In this document: positions 21,651 through 36,800 of the stretch, piece after piece
Position numbering within the stretch: the first letter of the stretch is position 1
Layout of the letters: each line of letters opens with the position of its first letter
Source: Prosopocoilus inquinatus
Lineage: Eukaryota > Arthropoda > Insecta > Coleoptera > Lucanidae
Reading direction: 5' to 3'
DNA length: 64,000 nucleotides
NCBI GenBank assembly: GCA_036172665.1
Contig: CM069880.1
Span: 4,776,501 to 4,840,500 of the forward strand
Translations under genes and position numbers: made by a program
The notes under the pieces: generated by a model
The model's database searches: none
Told to the model about the DNA's origin: nothing
Seen by the model: only the letters and a program-made list of their open reading frames with translations

Positions 21651-24600
21651 CGTATTAACGTTATTCCTGTGACTTATCTAATCGATCCTTACTTATCTAT
21701 TACGTTATTTGACGTTACGATGGACTCCAGTAACTCTGATGTGAGATACGAAGTTTTCGGACGCAGCGGAAGCTGGAAATAGTTTTGAACGAAACAACAC
21801 GTATTGGCGTTATTCCTGTGACTTATCTAATCGATCCTTACTTATCTATTACGTTATTTGACGTTACGATGGACTCCAGTAACTCTGATGTGATATACGA
21901 AGTTTTCGGACGCAGCGGAAGTTGGAAATAGTTTTGAAGGAAATAACACGTATTAATGTTGTTCCTGTGATGTATCTAATCGATCCTTACTTATCTATTA
22001 CGTTATTTGACGTTACGATGGACTCCAGTAACTCTGATGTGATATACGAAGTTTTCGGACGCAGCGGAAGTTGGAAATAGTTTTGAAGGAAATAACACGT
22101 ATTAACGTTGTTCCTGTGATGTATCTAATCGATCCTTACTTATCTAATATGTTATTTGACGTTCCAACGGACTCCAGTATCTCTGATATGAGATACGAAG
22201 TTCTCGCACTCAGCAGAAGCTGGAAATAGTTTTGAACGAAACAACACGTATTAGCGTTATTCCTGTGACGTATCTAATCGATCCTTACTTATCTATTACG
22301 TTATTTGACGTTACGATGGACTCCAGTAACTCTGATGTGATATACGAAGTTTTCGGACGCAGCGGAAGTTGGAAATAGTTTTGAAGGAAATAACACGTAT
22401 TAACGTTGTTCCTGTGATGTATCTAATCGATCCTTACTTATCTAATATGTTATCTGACGTTTCAACGGACTCCAGTAACTCTGATGTGAGATACGAAGTT
22501 CTCGCACTCAGCAGAAGCTGGAAATAGTTTTGAACGAAACAACACGTATTAGCATTGTTCCTGTGATGTATCTAATCGATTCTTACTTATCTATCATGTC
22601 ATTTGACGTTACGATGGACTCCAGTAACTCTGATGTGAGATACGAAGTTTTCGGACGCAGCGGAAGCTGGAAATAGTTTTGAACGAAACAACACGTATTA
22701 GCGTTGTTCCTGTGATGTATCTAATCTATCCTTACTTATCTAATATGTTATTTGACGTTTCAACGGGCTCCAGTAACTCTGATGTGAGATACGAAGTTCT
22801 CGCACTCAGCAGAAGCTAGAAATAGTTTTGAACGAAATAACACGTATTAGCGTTGTTCCTGTGATGTATCTAATCGATCCTTACTTATCTAATATGTTAT
22901 TTGACGTTTCAAAGGACTTCAGTAACTCTGATGTGAGATACGAAGTTCTCGCACTCAGCAGAAGCTGGAAATAGTTTTGAACGAAACAACACGTATTAGC
23001 ATTGTTCCTGTGATGTATCTAATCGATCCTTACTTATCTATCATGTTATTTGACGTTACCATGGACTCCAGTAACTCTGATGTGATATACGAAGTTTTCG
23101 GACGCAGCGGTAGCTGGAAATAGTTTTGAACGAAACAACACTTATAAGCGTTATTCCTGTGATGTATCTAATCGATCCTTACTTAACTATTACGTTATTT
23201 GACGTTACGATGGACTCCAGTAACTCTGATGTGATATACGAAGTTTTCGGACGCAGCGGAAGTTGGAAATAGTTTTGAAGGAAATAACACGTATTAACGT
23301 TGTTCCTGTGATGTATCTAATCGATCCTTACTTATCTAATATGTTGTTTGACGTTTCAACGGACTCCAGTAACTCTGGCGTGAAATACGAAGTTCTCGCA
23401 CTCAGCAGAAGCTGGAAATAGTTTTGAACGAAACAACACGTATTAGCATTGTTCCTGTGATGTATCTAATCGATCCTTACTTATCTATCAAGTTATTTGA
23501 CGTTACGATGTACTCCAGCAACTCTGATGTGAGATACGAAGTTCTCGGACGCAGCGGAAGCTGGAAATAGTTTTGAACGAAACAACACGTATTAGCGTTG
23601 TTCCTGTGATGTATCTAATAGATCCTTACTTATCTAATATGTTATGTGACGTTTCAACGGACTCCAGTAACTCTGATGTGAGATACGAAGTTCTCGCACT
23701 CAGCAGAAGCTGGAAATAGTTTTGAACGAAACAACACGTATTAGCATTGTTCCTGTGATGTATCTAATCGATTCTTACTTATCTATCATGTCATTTGACG
23801 ATACGATGGACTCCAGTAACTCTGATGTGAGATACGAAGTTCTCGCACTCAGCAGAAGCTAGAAATAGTTTTGAACGAAATAACACGTATTAGCGTTGTT
23901 CCTGTGATGTATCTAATCGATCCTTACTTATCTAATATGTTATTTGACGTTTCAACGGACTTCAGTAACTCGGATGTGAGATACGAAATTCTCGCACTCA
24001 GCAGAAGCTGGAAATAGTTTTGAACGAAACAACACGTATTAGCATTGTTCCTGTGATGTATCTAATCGATCCTTACTTATCTATCATGTTATTTGACGTT
24101 ACGATGTACTCCAGGGACTCTGATGTGAGATACGAAGTTCTCGGACGCAGCGGAAGTTGGAAATAGTTTTGAAGGAAATAACACGTATTAACGTTGTTCC
24201 TGTGATGTATCTAATCGATCCTTACTTATCTAATGTGTTGTTTGACGTTTCAACGGACTCCAGTAACTCTGGCGTGAAATACGAAGTTCTCGCACTCAGC
24301 AGAGGCTGGAAATAGTTTTGAACGAAACAACACGTATTAGCATTGTTCCTGTGATGTATCTAATCGATCCTTACTTATCTATCATGTTATTTGACGTTAC
24401 GATGTACTCCAGCAACTCTGATGTGAGATACGAAGTTCTCGGACGCAGTGGAAGCTGGAAATAGTTTTGAACGAAATAACACGTATTAGCGTTGTTCCTG
24501 TGATGTATCTAATAGATCCTTACTTATTTAATATGTTATGTGACGTTTCAACGGACTCCAGTAACTCTGATGTGAGATACGAAGTTCTCGCATTCAGCAG

Positions 24601-26066
24601 AAGCTGGAAATAGTTTTGAACGAAACAACACGTATTAGCATTGTTCCTGTGATGTATCTAATCGATTCTTACTTATCTATCATGTCATTTGACGATACGA
24701 TGGACTCCAGTAACTCTGATGTGAGATACGAAGTTTTCGGACGCAGCGGAAGCTGGAAATAGTTTTGAACGAAATAACACGTATTAGCGTTGTTCCTGTG
24801 ATGTATCTAATCGATCCTTACTTATCTAATATGTTAATTGACGTTCCAACGGACTCCAGTAACTCTGATGTGAGATACGAAGTTCTCGCACTCAGCAGAA
24901 GCTGGAAATAGTTTTGAACGAAACAACACGTATTAGCGTTGTTCCTGTGATGTATCTAATCGATCCTTACTTATCTAATATGTTATTTGACGTTCCAACG
25001 GACTCCAGTATCTCTGATGTGAGATACGAAGTTCTCGCACTCAGCAGAAGCTGGAAATAGTTTTGAACGAAACAACACGTATTAGCGTTGTTCCTGTGAT
25101 GTATCTAATCGATCCTTACTTATCTATCATGTTATTTGACGTTACGATGGACTCCAGTAACTCTGATGTGAGATACGAAGTTTTCGGACGCAGCGGAAGC
25201 TGGAAATAGTTTTGAACGAAATAACACGTATTAGCGTTGTTCCTGTGATGTATCTAATCTATCCTTACTTATCTAATATGTTATTTGACGTTTCAACGGA
25301 CTCCAGTAACTCTGATGTGAGATACGAAGTTCTCGCACTCAGCAGAAGCTAGAAATAGTTTTGAACGAAATAACACGTATTAGCGTTGTTCCTGTGATGT
25401 ATCTAATCGATCCTGACTTATCTAATATGTTATTTGACGTTCCAACGGACTCCAGTATCTCTGATGTGAGATACGAAGTTCTCGCACTCAGCAAAAGCTG
25501 GAAATAGTTTTGAACGAAACAACACGTATTAGCGTTGTTCCTGTGATGTATCTAATCGATCCTTACTTATCTATCATGTTATTTGACGTTACGATGGACT
25601 CCAGTAACTCTGATGTGAGATACGAAGTTATCGGACGCAGCGGAAGCTGGAAATAGTTTTGAACGAAATAACACGTATTAGCATTGTTCCTGTGATGTAT
25701 CTAATCGATCCTTACTTATCTATCATGTTATTTGACGTTACGATGGACTCCAGTAACTCTGATGTGAGATACGAAGTTCTCGCACTCAGCAGAAGCTGGA
25801 AATAGTTTCGAACGAAACAACACGTATTAGCATTGTTCCTGTGATGTATCTAATCGATCCTTACTTATCTATCATGTTATTTGACGTTACGATGTACTCC
25901 AGCAACTCTGATGTGAGATACGAAGATCTCGGACGCAGCGGAAGCTGGAAATAGTTTTGAACGAAATAACACGTATTAGCGTTGTTCCTGTGATGTATCT
26001 AATCGATCCTTACTTATCTATCAAGTTATTTGACGTTACGATGTACTCCAGCAACTCTGATGTGAG

Positions 26067-28487
26067 ATGCGAAGTTCTCGGACGCAGCGGAAGCTGGAAA
26101 TAGTTTTGAACGAAACAACACGTATTAGCGTTGTTCCTGTGATGTATCTAATCGATCCTTACTTATCTAATATGTTATTTGACGTTCCAACGGACTCCAG
26201 TATCTCTGATGTGAGATACGAAGTTCTCGCACTCAGCAGAAGCTGGAAATAGTTTTGAACGAAACAACACGTATTAGCGTTGTCCCTGTGATGTATCTAA
26301 TCGATCCTTACTTATCTATCATGTTATTTGACGTTACGATGGACTCCAGTAACTCTGATGTGAGATACAAAGTTTTCGGAGGCAGCGGAAGCTGGAAATA
26401 GTTTTGAACGAAATAACACGTATTAGCGTTGTTCCTGTGATGTATCTAATCGATCCTTACTTATCTAATATGTTATTTGACGTTCCAACGGACTCCAGTA
26501 TCTCTGATGTGAGATACGAAGTTCTCGCACTCAGCAGAAGCTGGAAACAGTTTTGAACGAAACAACACGTATTGGCATTGTTCCTGTGATGTATCTAATC
26601 GATCCTTACTTATCTATCAAGTTATTTGACGTTACGATGTACTCCAGCAACTATGATGTGAGATACGAAGTTCTCGGACGCAGCGGAAGCTGGAAATAGT
26701 TTTGAACGAAACAACACGTATTAGCGTTGTCCCTGTGATGTATCTAATCGATCCTTACTTATCTATCATGTTATTTGACGTTACGATGGACTCCAGTAAC
26801 TCTGATGTGAGATACAAAGTTTTCGGAGGCAGCGGAAGCTGGAAATAGTTTTGAACGAAATAACACGTATTAGCGTTGTTCCTGTGATGTATCTAATCGA
26901 TCCTTACTTATCTAATATGTTATTTGACGTTCCAACGGACTCCAGTATCTCTGATGTGAGATACGAAGTTCTCGCACTCAGCAGAAGCTGGAAACAGTTT
27001 TGAACGAAACAACACGTATTGGCATTGTTCCTGTGATGTATCTAATCGATCCTTACTTATCTATCAAGTTATTTGACGTTACGATGTACTCCAGCAACTA
27101 TGATGTGAGATACGAAGTTCTCGGACGCAGCGGAAGCTGGAAATAGTTTTGAACGAAACAACACGTATTAGCGTTGTTCCTGTGATGTATCTAATAGATC
27201 CTTACTTATCTAATATGTTATTTGACGTTTCAACGGACTTCAGTAACTCTGATGTGAGATACGAAGTTCTCGCACTCAGCAGAAGCTGGAAATAGTTTTG
27301 AACGAAACAACACGTATTAGCATTGTTCCTGTGATGTATCTAATCGATTCTTACTTATCTATCATGTCATTTGACGATACGATGGACTCCAGTAACTCTG
27401 ATGTGAGATACGAAGTTCTCGCACTCAGCAGAAGCTAGAAATAGTTTTGAACGAAATAACACGTATTAGCGTTGTTCCTGTGATGTATCTAATCGATCCT
27501 TACTTATCTAATATGTTATTTGACGTTTCAACGGACTTCAGTAACTCTGATGTGAGATACGAAGTTCTCGCACTCAGCAGAAGCTGGAAATAGTTTTGAA
27601 CGAAACAACACGTATTAGCATTGTTCCTGTGATGTATCTAATCGATCCTTACTTATCTATCATGTTATTTGACGTTACGATGTACTCCAGCGACTCTGAT
27701 GTGAGATACGAAGTTCTCGAACGCAGCGGAAGCTGGAAATAGTTTTGAACGAAACAACACGTATTAGCGTTATTCCTGTGATGTATCTAATCGATCCTTA
27801 CTTATCTATTACGTTATTTGACGTTACGATGGACTCCAGTAACTCTGATGTGATATACGAAGTTTTCGGACGCAGCGGAAGTTGGAAATAGTTTTGAAGG
27901 AAATAACACGTATTAACGTTGTTCCTGTGATGTATCTAATCGATCCTTACTTATCTAATATGTTATTTGACGTTTCAACGGACTCCAGTAACTCTGATGT
28001 GAAATACGAAGTTCTCGCACTCAGCAGAAGCTGGAAATAGTTTTGAACGAAACAACACGTATTAGCATTGTTCCTGTGATGTATCTAATCGATCCTTACT
28101 TATCTATCATGTTATTTGACGTTACGATGTACTCCAGCAACTCTGATGTGAGATACGAAGTTCTCGGACGCAGCGGAAGCTGGAAATAGTTTTGAACGAA
28201 ATAACACGTATTAGCGTTGTTCCTGTGATGTATCTAATCGATCCTTACTTATCTATCAAGTTATTTGACGTTACGATGTACTCCAGCAACTCTGATGTGA
28301 GATGCGAAGTTCTCGGACGCAGCGGAAGCTGGAAATAGTTTTGAACGAAACAACACGTATTAGCGTTGTTCCTGTGATGTATCTAATCGATCCTTACTTA
28401 TCTAATATGTTATTTGACGTTCCAACGGACTCCAGTATCTCTGATGTGAGATACGAAGTTCTCGCACTCAGCAGAAGCTGGAAATAG
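26067..28487. repeat. Units repeated at 15-monomer (2235-bp) offset
   Basis: The unit pair around 26040-26260 (GATGTACTCCAGCAAC with GATGCGAAG, followed by TTCCAACGG with GTATCTCTGATG) recurs at 28275-28495, exactly 15 monomers on. The TACGAAG-to-TGCGAAG change by chance creates an ATG and a 61-codon open frame in both. That frame is a by-product and not a gene. Confidence 0.75.
26282..27175. repeat. Tandem 3-monomer block (447 bp x 2)
   Basis: Three successive units carry private variants: TTGTCCCTGTG with TTTTCGGAGGCAG, then GGAAACAGTTTTG with GTATTGGCATTG, then CAGCAACTATGATG. They are repeated at a spacing of exactly 447 bases (GGAGGCAG at 26378 and 26825). Copies are essentially identical, so the duplication is recent. 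Confidence 0.85.
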
Positions 28488-30799
28488 TTTTGAACGAAAC
28501 AACACGTATTAGCGTTGTTCCTGTGATGTATCTAATCGATCCTTACTTATCTATCATGTTATTTGACGTTACGATGGACTCCAGTAACTCTGATGTGAGA
28601 TACGAAGTTTTCGGACGCAGCGGAAGCTGGAAATAGTTTTGAACGAAATAACACGTATTAGCGTTGTTCCTGTGATGTATCTAATCGATCCTTACTTATC
28701 TAATATGTTGTTTGACGTTTCAATGGACTCCAGTAACTCTGGCGTGAAATACGAAGTTCTCGCACTCAGCAGAAGCTGGAAATAGTTTTGAACGAAACAA
28801 CACGTATTAGCGTTGTTCCTGTGATGTATCTAATAGATCCTTACTTATCTAATATGTTATGTGACGTTTCAACGGACTCCAGTAACTCTGATGTGAGATG
28901 CGATGTTCTCGCACTCAGCAGAAGCTGGAAATAGTTTTGAACGAAACAACACGTATTAGCATTGTTCCTGTGATGTATCTAATCGATTCTTACTTATCTA
29001 TCGTGTCATTTGACGATACGATGGACTCCAGTAACTCTGATGTGAGATACGAAGTTCTCGCACTCAGCAGAAGCTAGAAATAGTTTTGAACGAAATAACA
29101 CGTATTAGCGTTGTTCCTGTGATGTATCTAATCGATCCTTACTTATCTAATATGTTATTTGACGTTTCAACGGACTTCAGTAACTCTGATGTGAGATACG
29201 AAGTTCTCGCACTCAGCAGAAGCTGGAAATAGTTTCGAACGAAACAACACGTATTAGCATTGTTCCTGTGATGTATCTAATCGATCCTTACTTATCTATT
29301 ACGTTATTTGACGTTACGATGGACTCCAGTAACTCTGATGTGATATACGAAGTTTTCGGACGCAGCGGAAGTTGGAAATAGTTTTGAAGGAAATAACACG
29401 TATTAACGTTGTTCCTGTGATGTATCTAAGCGATCCTTACTTATCTAATATGTTGTTTGACGTTTCAACGGACTCCAGTAACTCTGGCGTGAAATACGAA
29501 GTTCTCGCACTCAGCAGAGGCTGGAAATAGTTTTGAACGAAACAACACGTATTAGCATTGTTCCTGTGATGTATCTAATCGATCCTTACTTATCTATCAT
29601 GTTATTTGACGTTACGATGTACTCCAGCAACTCTGATGTGAGATACGATGTTCTCGGACGCAGTGGAAGCTGGAAATAGTTTTGAACGAAATAACACGTA
29701 TTAGCGTTGTTACTGTGATGTATCTAATAGATCCTTACTTATCTAATATGTTATGTGACGTTTCAACGGACTCCAGTAACTCTGATGTGAGATACGAAGT
29801 TCTCGCACTCAGCAGAAGCTGGAAATAGTTTTGAACGAAACAACACGTATTAGCGTTGTTCCTGTGATGTATCTAATCGATCCTTACTTATCTAATATGT
29901 TATTTGACGTTTCAACGGACTCCAGTATCTCTGATGTGAGATACGAAGTTCTCGCACTCAGCAGAAGCTGGAAATAGTTTTGAACGAAACAACACGTATT
30001 AGCGTTGTTCCTGTGATGTATCTAATCTATCCTTACTTATCTAATATGTTATTTGACGTTTCAACGGACTCCAGTAACTCTGATGTGAGATACGAAGTTC
30101 TCGCACTCAGCAGAAGCTAGAAATAGTTTTGAACGAAATAACACGTATTAGCGTTGTTCCTGTGATGTATCTAATCGATCCTTACTTATCTAATATGTTA
30201 TTTGACGTTCCAACGGACTCCAGTATCTCTGATGTGAGATACGAATTTCTCGCACTCAGCAGAAGCTGGAAATAGTTTTGAACGAAACAACACGTATTAG
30301 CATTGTTCCTGTGATGTATCTAATCGATCCTTACTTATCTATCATGTTATTTGACGTTACGATGGACTCCAGTAACTCTGATGTGAGATACGAAGTTCTC
30401 GCACTCAGCAGAAGCTGGAAATAGTTTTGAACGAAACAACACGTATTAGCATTGTTCCTGTGATGTATCTAATCGATCCATACTTATCTATCATGTTATT
30501 TGACGTTACGATGTACTCCAGCAACTCTGATGTGAGATACGAAGTTCTCGGACGCAGCGGAAGCTGGAAATAGTTTTGAACGAAATAACACGTATTAGCG
30601 TTGTTCCTGTGATGTATCTAATCGATCCTTACTTATCTAATATGTTATTTGACGATTCAACGGACTCCAGTAACTCTGATGTGAGATACGAAGTTCTCGC
30701 ACTCAGCAGAAGCTGGAAATAGTTTTGAACGAAACAACACGTATTAGCATTGTTCCTGTGATGTATCTAATCGATTCTTACTTATCTATCATGTCATTT

Positions 30800-30835
30800 G
30801 ACGATACGATGGACTCCAGTAACTCTGTGAGATAC
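30800..30835. repeat. Monomer with 3-bp deletion
   Basis: The unit reads AACTCTGTGAGATACG where others read AACTCTGATGTGAG. The three missing bases explain why matching landmarks on either side (24837 and 31241) are 43 x 149 - 3 apart. Confidence 0.8.
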
Positions 30836-33800
30836 GAAGTTTTCGGACGCAGCGGAAGCTGGAAATAGTTTTGAACGAAATAACACGTATTAGCGTTGTT
30901 CCTGTGATGTATCTAATCGATCCTTACTTATCTAATATGTTATTTGACGTTACGATGTACTCCAGCGACTCTGATGTGAGATACGAAGTTCTCGGACGCA
31001 GCGGAAGCTGGAAATAGTTTTGAACGAAACAACACGTATTAGCGTTATTCCTGTGATGTATCTAATCGATCCTTACTTATCTATTACGTTATTTGACGTT
31101 ACGATGGACTCCAGTAACTCTGATGTGATATACGAAGTTTTCGGACGCAGCGGAAGCTGGAAATAGTTTTGAACGAAATAACACGTATTAGCGTTGTTCC
31201 TGTGATGTATCTAATCGATCCTTACTTATCTAATATGTTAATTGACGTTCCAACGGACTCCAGTAACTCTGATGTGAGATACGAAGTTCTCGCACTCAGC
31301 AGAAGCTGGAAATAGTTTTGAACGAAACAACACGTATTAGCGTTGTTCCTGTGATGTATCTAATCGATCCTTACTTATCTAATATGTTATTTGACGTTCC
31401 AACGGACTCCAGTATCTCTGATGTGAGATACGAAGTTCTCGCACTCAGCAGAAGCTGGAAATAGTTTTGAACGAAACAACACGTATTAGCGTTGTTCCTG
31501 TGATGTATCTAATCGATCCTTACTTATCTATCATGTTATTTGACGTTACGATGGACTCCAGTAACTCTGATGTGAGATACGAAGTTTTCGGACGCAGCGG
31601 AAGCTGGAAATAGTTTTGAAGGAAATAACACGTATTAGCGTTGTTCCTGTGATGTATCTAATCGATCCTTACTTATCTAATATGTTATTTGACGTTTCAA
31701 CGGACTCCAGTAACTCTGGCGTGAAATACGAAGTTCTCGCACTCAGCAGAAGCTGGAAATAGTTTTGAACGAAACAACACGTATTAGCATTGTTCCTGTG
31801 ATGTATCTAATCGATCCTTACTTATCTATCATGTTATTTGACGTTACGATGTACTCAAGCAACTCTGATGTGAGATACGAAGTTCTCGGACGCAGTGGAA
31901 GCTGGAAATAGTTTTGAACGAAATAACACGTATTAGCGTTGTTCCTGTGATGTATCTAATAGATCCTTACTTATCTAATATGTTATGTGACGTTTCAACG
32001 GACTCCAGTAACTCTGATGTGAGATACGAAGTTCTCGCAATCAGCAGAAGCTGGAAATAGTTTTGAACGAAACAACACGTATTAGCATTGTTCCTGTGAT
32101 GTATCTAATCGATTCTTACATATCTATCATGTCATTTGACGATACGATGGACTCCAGTAACTCTGATGTGAGATACTAAGTTTTCGGACGCAGCGGAAGC
32201 TGGAAATAGTTTTGAACGAAATAACACGTATTAGCGTTGTTCCTGTGATGTATCTAATCGATCCTTACTTATCTAATATGTTAATTGACGTTCCAACGGA
32301 CTCCAGTAACTCTGATGTGAGATACGAAGTTCTCGCACTCAGCAGAAGCTGGAAATAGTTTTGAACGAAACAACACGTATTAGCGTTGTTCCTGTGATGT
32401 ATCTAATCGATCCTTACTTATCTAATATGTTATTTGACGTTCCAACGGACTCCAGTATCTCTGATGTGAGATACGAAGTTCTCGCACTCAGCAGAAGCTG
32501 GAAATAGTTTTGAACGAAACAACACGTATTAGCGTTGTTCCTGTGATGTATCTAATCGATCCTTACTTATCTATCATGTTATTTGACTTTACGATGGACT
32601 CCAGTAACTCTGATGTGAGATACGAAGTTTTCGGACGCAGCGGAAGCTGGAAATAGTTTTGAAGGAAATAACACTTATTAGCGTTGTTCCTGTGATGTAT
32701 CTAATCGATCCTTACTTATCTAATATGTTATTTGACGTTTCAACGGACTCCAGTAACTCTGGCGTGAAATACGAAGTTCTCGCACTCAGCAGAAGCTGGA
32801 AATAGTTTTGAACGAAACAACACGTATTAGCATTGTTCCTGTGATGTATCTAATCGATTCTTACTTATCTATCATGTCATTTGACGTTACGATGGACTCC
32901 AGTAACTCTGATGTGAGATACGAAGTTTTCGGACGCAGCGGAAGCTGGAAATAGTTTTGAACGAAACAACACGTATTAGCGTTGTTCCTGTGATGTATCT
33001 AATCGATCCTTACTTATCTAATATGTTATCTGACGTTTCAACGGACTCCAGTATCTCTGATGTGAGATACGAAGTTCTCGCACTCAGCAGAAGCTGGAAA
33101 TAGTTTTGAACGAAACAACACGTATTAGCATTGTTCCTGTGATGTATCTAATCGATTCTTACTTATCTATCATGTCATTTGACCTTACGATGGACTCCAG
33201 TAACTCTGATGTGAGATACGAAGTTTTCGGACGCAGCGGAATCTGGAAATAGTTTTGAACGAAACAACACGTATTAGCGTTGTTCCTGTGATGTATCTAA
33301 TCTATCCTTACTTATCTAATATGTTATTTGACGTTTCAACGGACTCCAGTATCTCTGATGTGAGATACGAAGTTCTCGCAATCAGCAGAAGCTAGAAATA
33401 GTTTTGAACGAAATAACACGTATTAGCGTTGTTCCTGTGATGTATCTAATCGATCCTTACTTATCTAATATGTTATTTGACGTTTCAACGGACTTCAGTA
33501 ACTCTGATGTGAGATACGAAGTTCTCGCACTCAGCAGAAGCTGGAAATAGTTTTGAACGAAACAACACGTATTAGCATTGTTCCTGTGATGTATCTAATC
33601 GATCCTTACTTATCTATCATGTTATTTGACGATACCATGGACTCCAGTAACTCTGATGTGATATACGAAGTTTTCGGACGCAGCGGTAGCTGGAAATAGT
33701 TTTGAACGAAACAACACGTATTAGCGTTATTCCTGTGATGTATCTAATCGATCCTTACTTATCTATTACGTTATTTGACGTTACGATGGACTCCAGTAAC

Positions 33801-36800
33801 TCTGATGTGATATACGAAGTTTTCGGACGCAGCGGAATTTGGAAATAGTTTTGAAGGAAATAACACGTATTAACGTTGTTCCTGTGATGTATCTAATCGA
33901 TCCTTACTTATCTAATATGTTGTTTGACGTTTCAACGGACTCCAGTAACTCTGGCGTGAAATACGAAGTTCTCGCACTCAGCAGAAGCTGGAAATAGTTT
34001 TGAACGAAACAACACGTATTAGCATTGTTCCTGTGATGTATCTAATCGATCCTTACTTATCTATCAATATATTTGCCGTTACGATGTACTCCAGCAACTC
34101 TGATGTGAGATACGAAGTTCTCGGACGCAGCGGAAGCTGGAAATAGTTTTGAACGAAATAACACGTATTAGCGTTGTTCCTGTGATGTATCTAATCGATT
34201 CTTACTTATCTATCATGTCATTTGACGATACGATGGACTCCAGTAACTCTGATGTGAGATACGAAGTTTTCGGACGCAGCGGAAGCTGGAAATAGTTTTG
34301 AACGAAATAACACGTATTAGCGTTGTTCCTGTGATGTATCTAATCGATCCTTACTTATCTAATATGTTATTTGACGCTTCAACGGACTCCAGTAACTCTG
34401 ATGTGAGATACGAAGTTCTCGCACTTAGCAGAAGCTGGAAATAGTTATGAACGAAACAACACGTATTAGCATTGTTCCTGTGATGTATCTAATCGATCCT
34501 TACTTATCTATCATGTTATTTGACGTTACGATGGGCTCCAGTAACTCTGATGTGAGATACGAAGTTTTCGGACGCAGCGGAAGCTGGAAATAGTTTTGAA
34601 CGAAACAACACGTATTAGCGTTGTTCCTGTGATGTATCTAATCGATCCCTACTAATCTATCATGTTATTTGACGTTACGATGGACTCCAGTAACTCTGAT
34701 GTGAGATACGAAGTTTTCGGACGCAGCGGAAGCTGGAAATAGTTTTGAACGAAATAACACGTATTAGCGTTGTTCCTGTGATGTATCTAATCGATCCTTA
34801 CTTATCTATCATGTTATTTGACGTTACGATGGACTCCAGTAACTCTGATGTGAGATACGAAGTTTTCGGACGCAGCGGAAGCTGGAAATAGTTTTGAACG
34901 AAATAACACGTATTAGCGTTGTTCCTGTGATGTATCTAATCGATCCTTACTTATCTAACATGTTGTTTGACGTTTCAACGTACTCCAGTAACTCTGATGT
35001 GAGATACGAAGTTCTCGCACACAGCAGAAGCTGGAAATAGTTTTGAACGAAACAACACGTATTAGCGTTGTTCCTGTGATGTGTCTAATCGATCCTTACT
35101 TATCTAATATGTTATTTGACGTTTCAACGGACTCCAGTAACTCTGATGTGAGATACGAAGTTCTCGCACTCAGCGGAAGCTGGAAATAGTTTTGAACGAA
35201 ATAACACGTATTAGCGTTGTTCCTGTGATGTATCTAATCGATCCTTACTTATCTATCATGTTATTTGACGTTACGATGGACTCCAGTAACTCTGATGTGA
35301 GATACGAAGTTCTCGCACTCAGCGGAAGCTGGAAATAGTTTTGAACGAAATAACACCTATTAGCGTTGTTCCTGTGATGTATCTAATCGATCCTTACTTA
35401 TCTATCATGTTATTTGACGTTACGATGGACTCCTGTAACTCTGATGTGAGATACGAAATTTTCGGACGCAGCGGAAGCTGGAAATAGTTTTGAACGAAAT
35501 AACACGTATTAGCGTTGTTCCTGTGATGTATCTAATCGTTCATTACTTATCTAATATGTTAATTGACGTTCCAACGGACTCCAGTAACTCTGATGTGAGA
35601 TACGAAGTTCTCGCACTCAGCAGAAGCTGGAAATAGTTTTGAACGAAACAACACGTATTAGCATTGTTTCTGTGATGTATCTAATCGATCCTTACTTATC
35701 TAATATGTTATTTGACGTTTCAACGGACTCCAGTAACTCTGATGTGATATATGAAGTTCTCGCACTCAGCAGAAGCTGGAAATAGTTTTGAACGAAACAA
35801 CACGTATTAGCATTGTTCCTGTGATGTATCTAATCGATCCTTACTTATCTAATATGTTATTTGACGTTTCAACGGACTCCAGTATCTCTGATGTGAGATA
35901 CGAAGTTCTCGCACTCAGCAGGAGCTGGAAATAGTTTTGAACGAAACAACACGTATTAGCGTTGTTCCTGTGATGTATCTAATCGATCCTTACTTATCTA
36001 TCATGTTATTTGACGTTACGATGGACTCCTGTAACTCTGATGTGAGATACGAAGTTTTCGGACGCAGCGGAAGCTGGAAATAGTTTTGAACGAAATAACA
36101 CGTATTAGCGTTGTTCCTGTGATGTATCTAATCGATCCTTACTTATCTATCATGTTATTTGACGTTACGATGGACTCCAGTAACTCTGATGTGAGATACG
36201 AAGTTTTCGGACGCAGCGGAAGCTGGAAATAGTTTTGAACGAAATAACACGTATTAGCGTTGTTCCTGTGATGTATCTAATCGATCCTTACTTATCTAAC
36301 ATGTTGTTTGACGTTTCAACGGACTCCAGTAACTCTGATGTGAGATACGAAGTTCTCGCACTCAGCAGAAGCTGGAAATAGTTTTGAACGAAACAACACG
36401 TATTAGCGTTGTTCGTGTGATGTATCTAATCGATCCTTACTTATCTAATATGTTATTTGACGTTTCAACGGACTCCAGTAACTCTGATGTGAGATACGAA
36501 GTTCTCGCACTCAGCGGAAGCTGGAAATAGTTTTGAACGAAATAACACGTATTAGCGTTGTTCCTGTGATGTATCTAATCGATCCTTACTTATCTATCAT
36601 GTTATTTGACGTTACGATGGACTCCTGTAACTCTGATGTGAGATACGAAGTTTCCGGACGCAGCGGAAGCTGGAAATAGTTTTGAACGAAATAACACGTA
36701 TTAGCGTTGTTCCTGTGATGTATCTAATCGTTCATTACTTATCTAATATGTTAATTGACGTTCCAAGGGACTCCAGTAACTCTGATGTGAGATACGAAGT

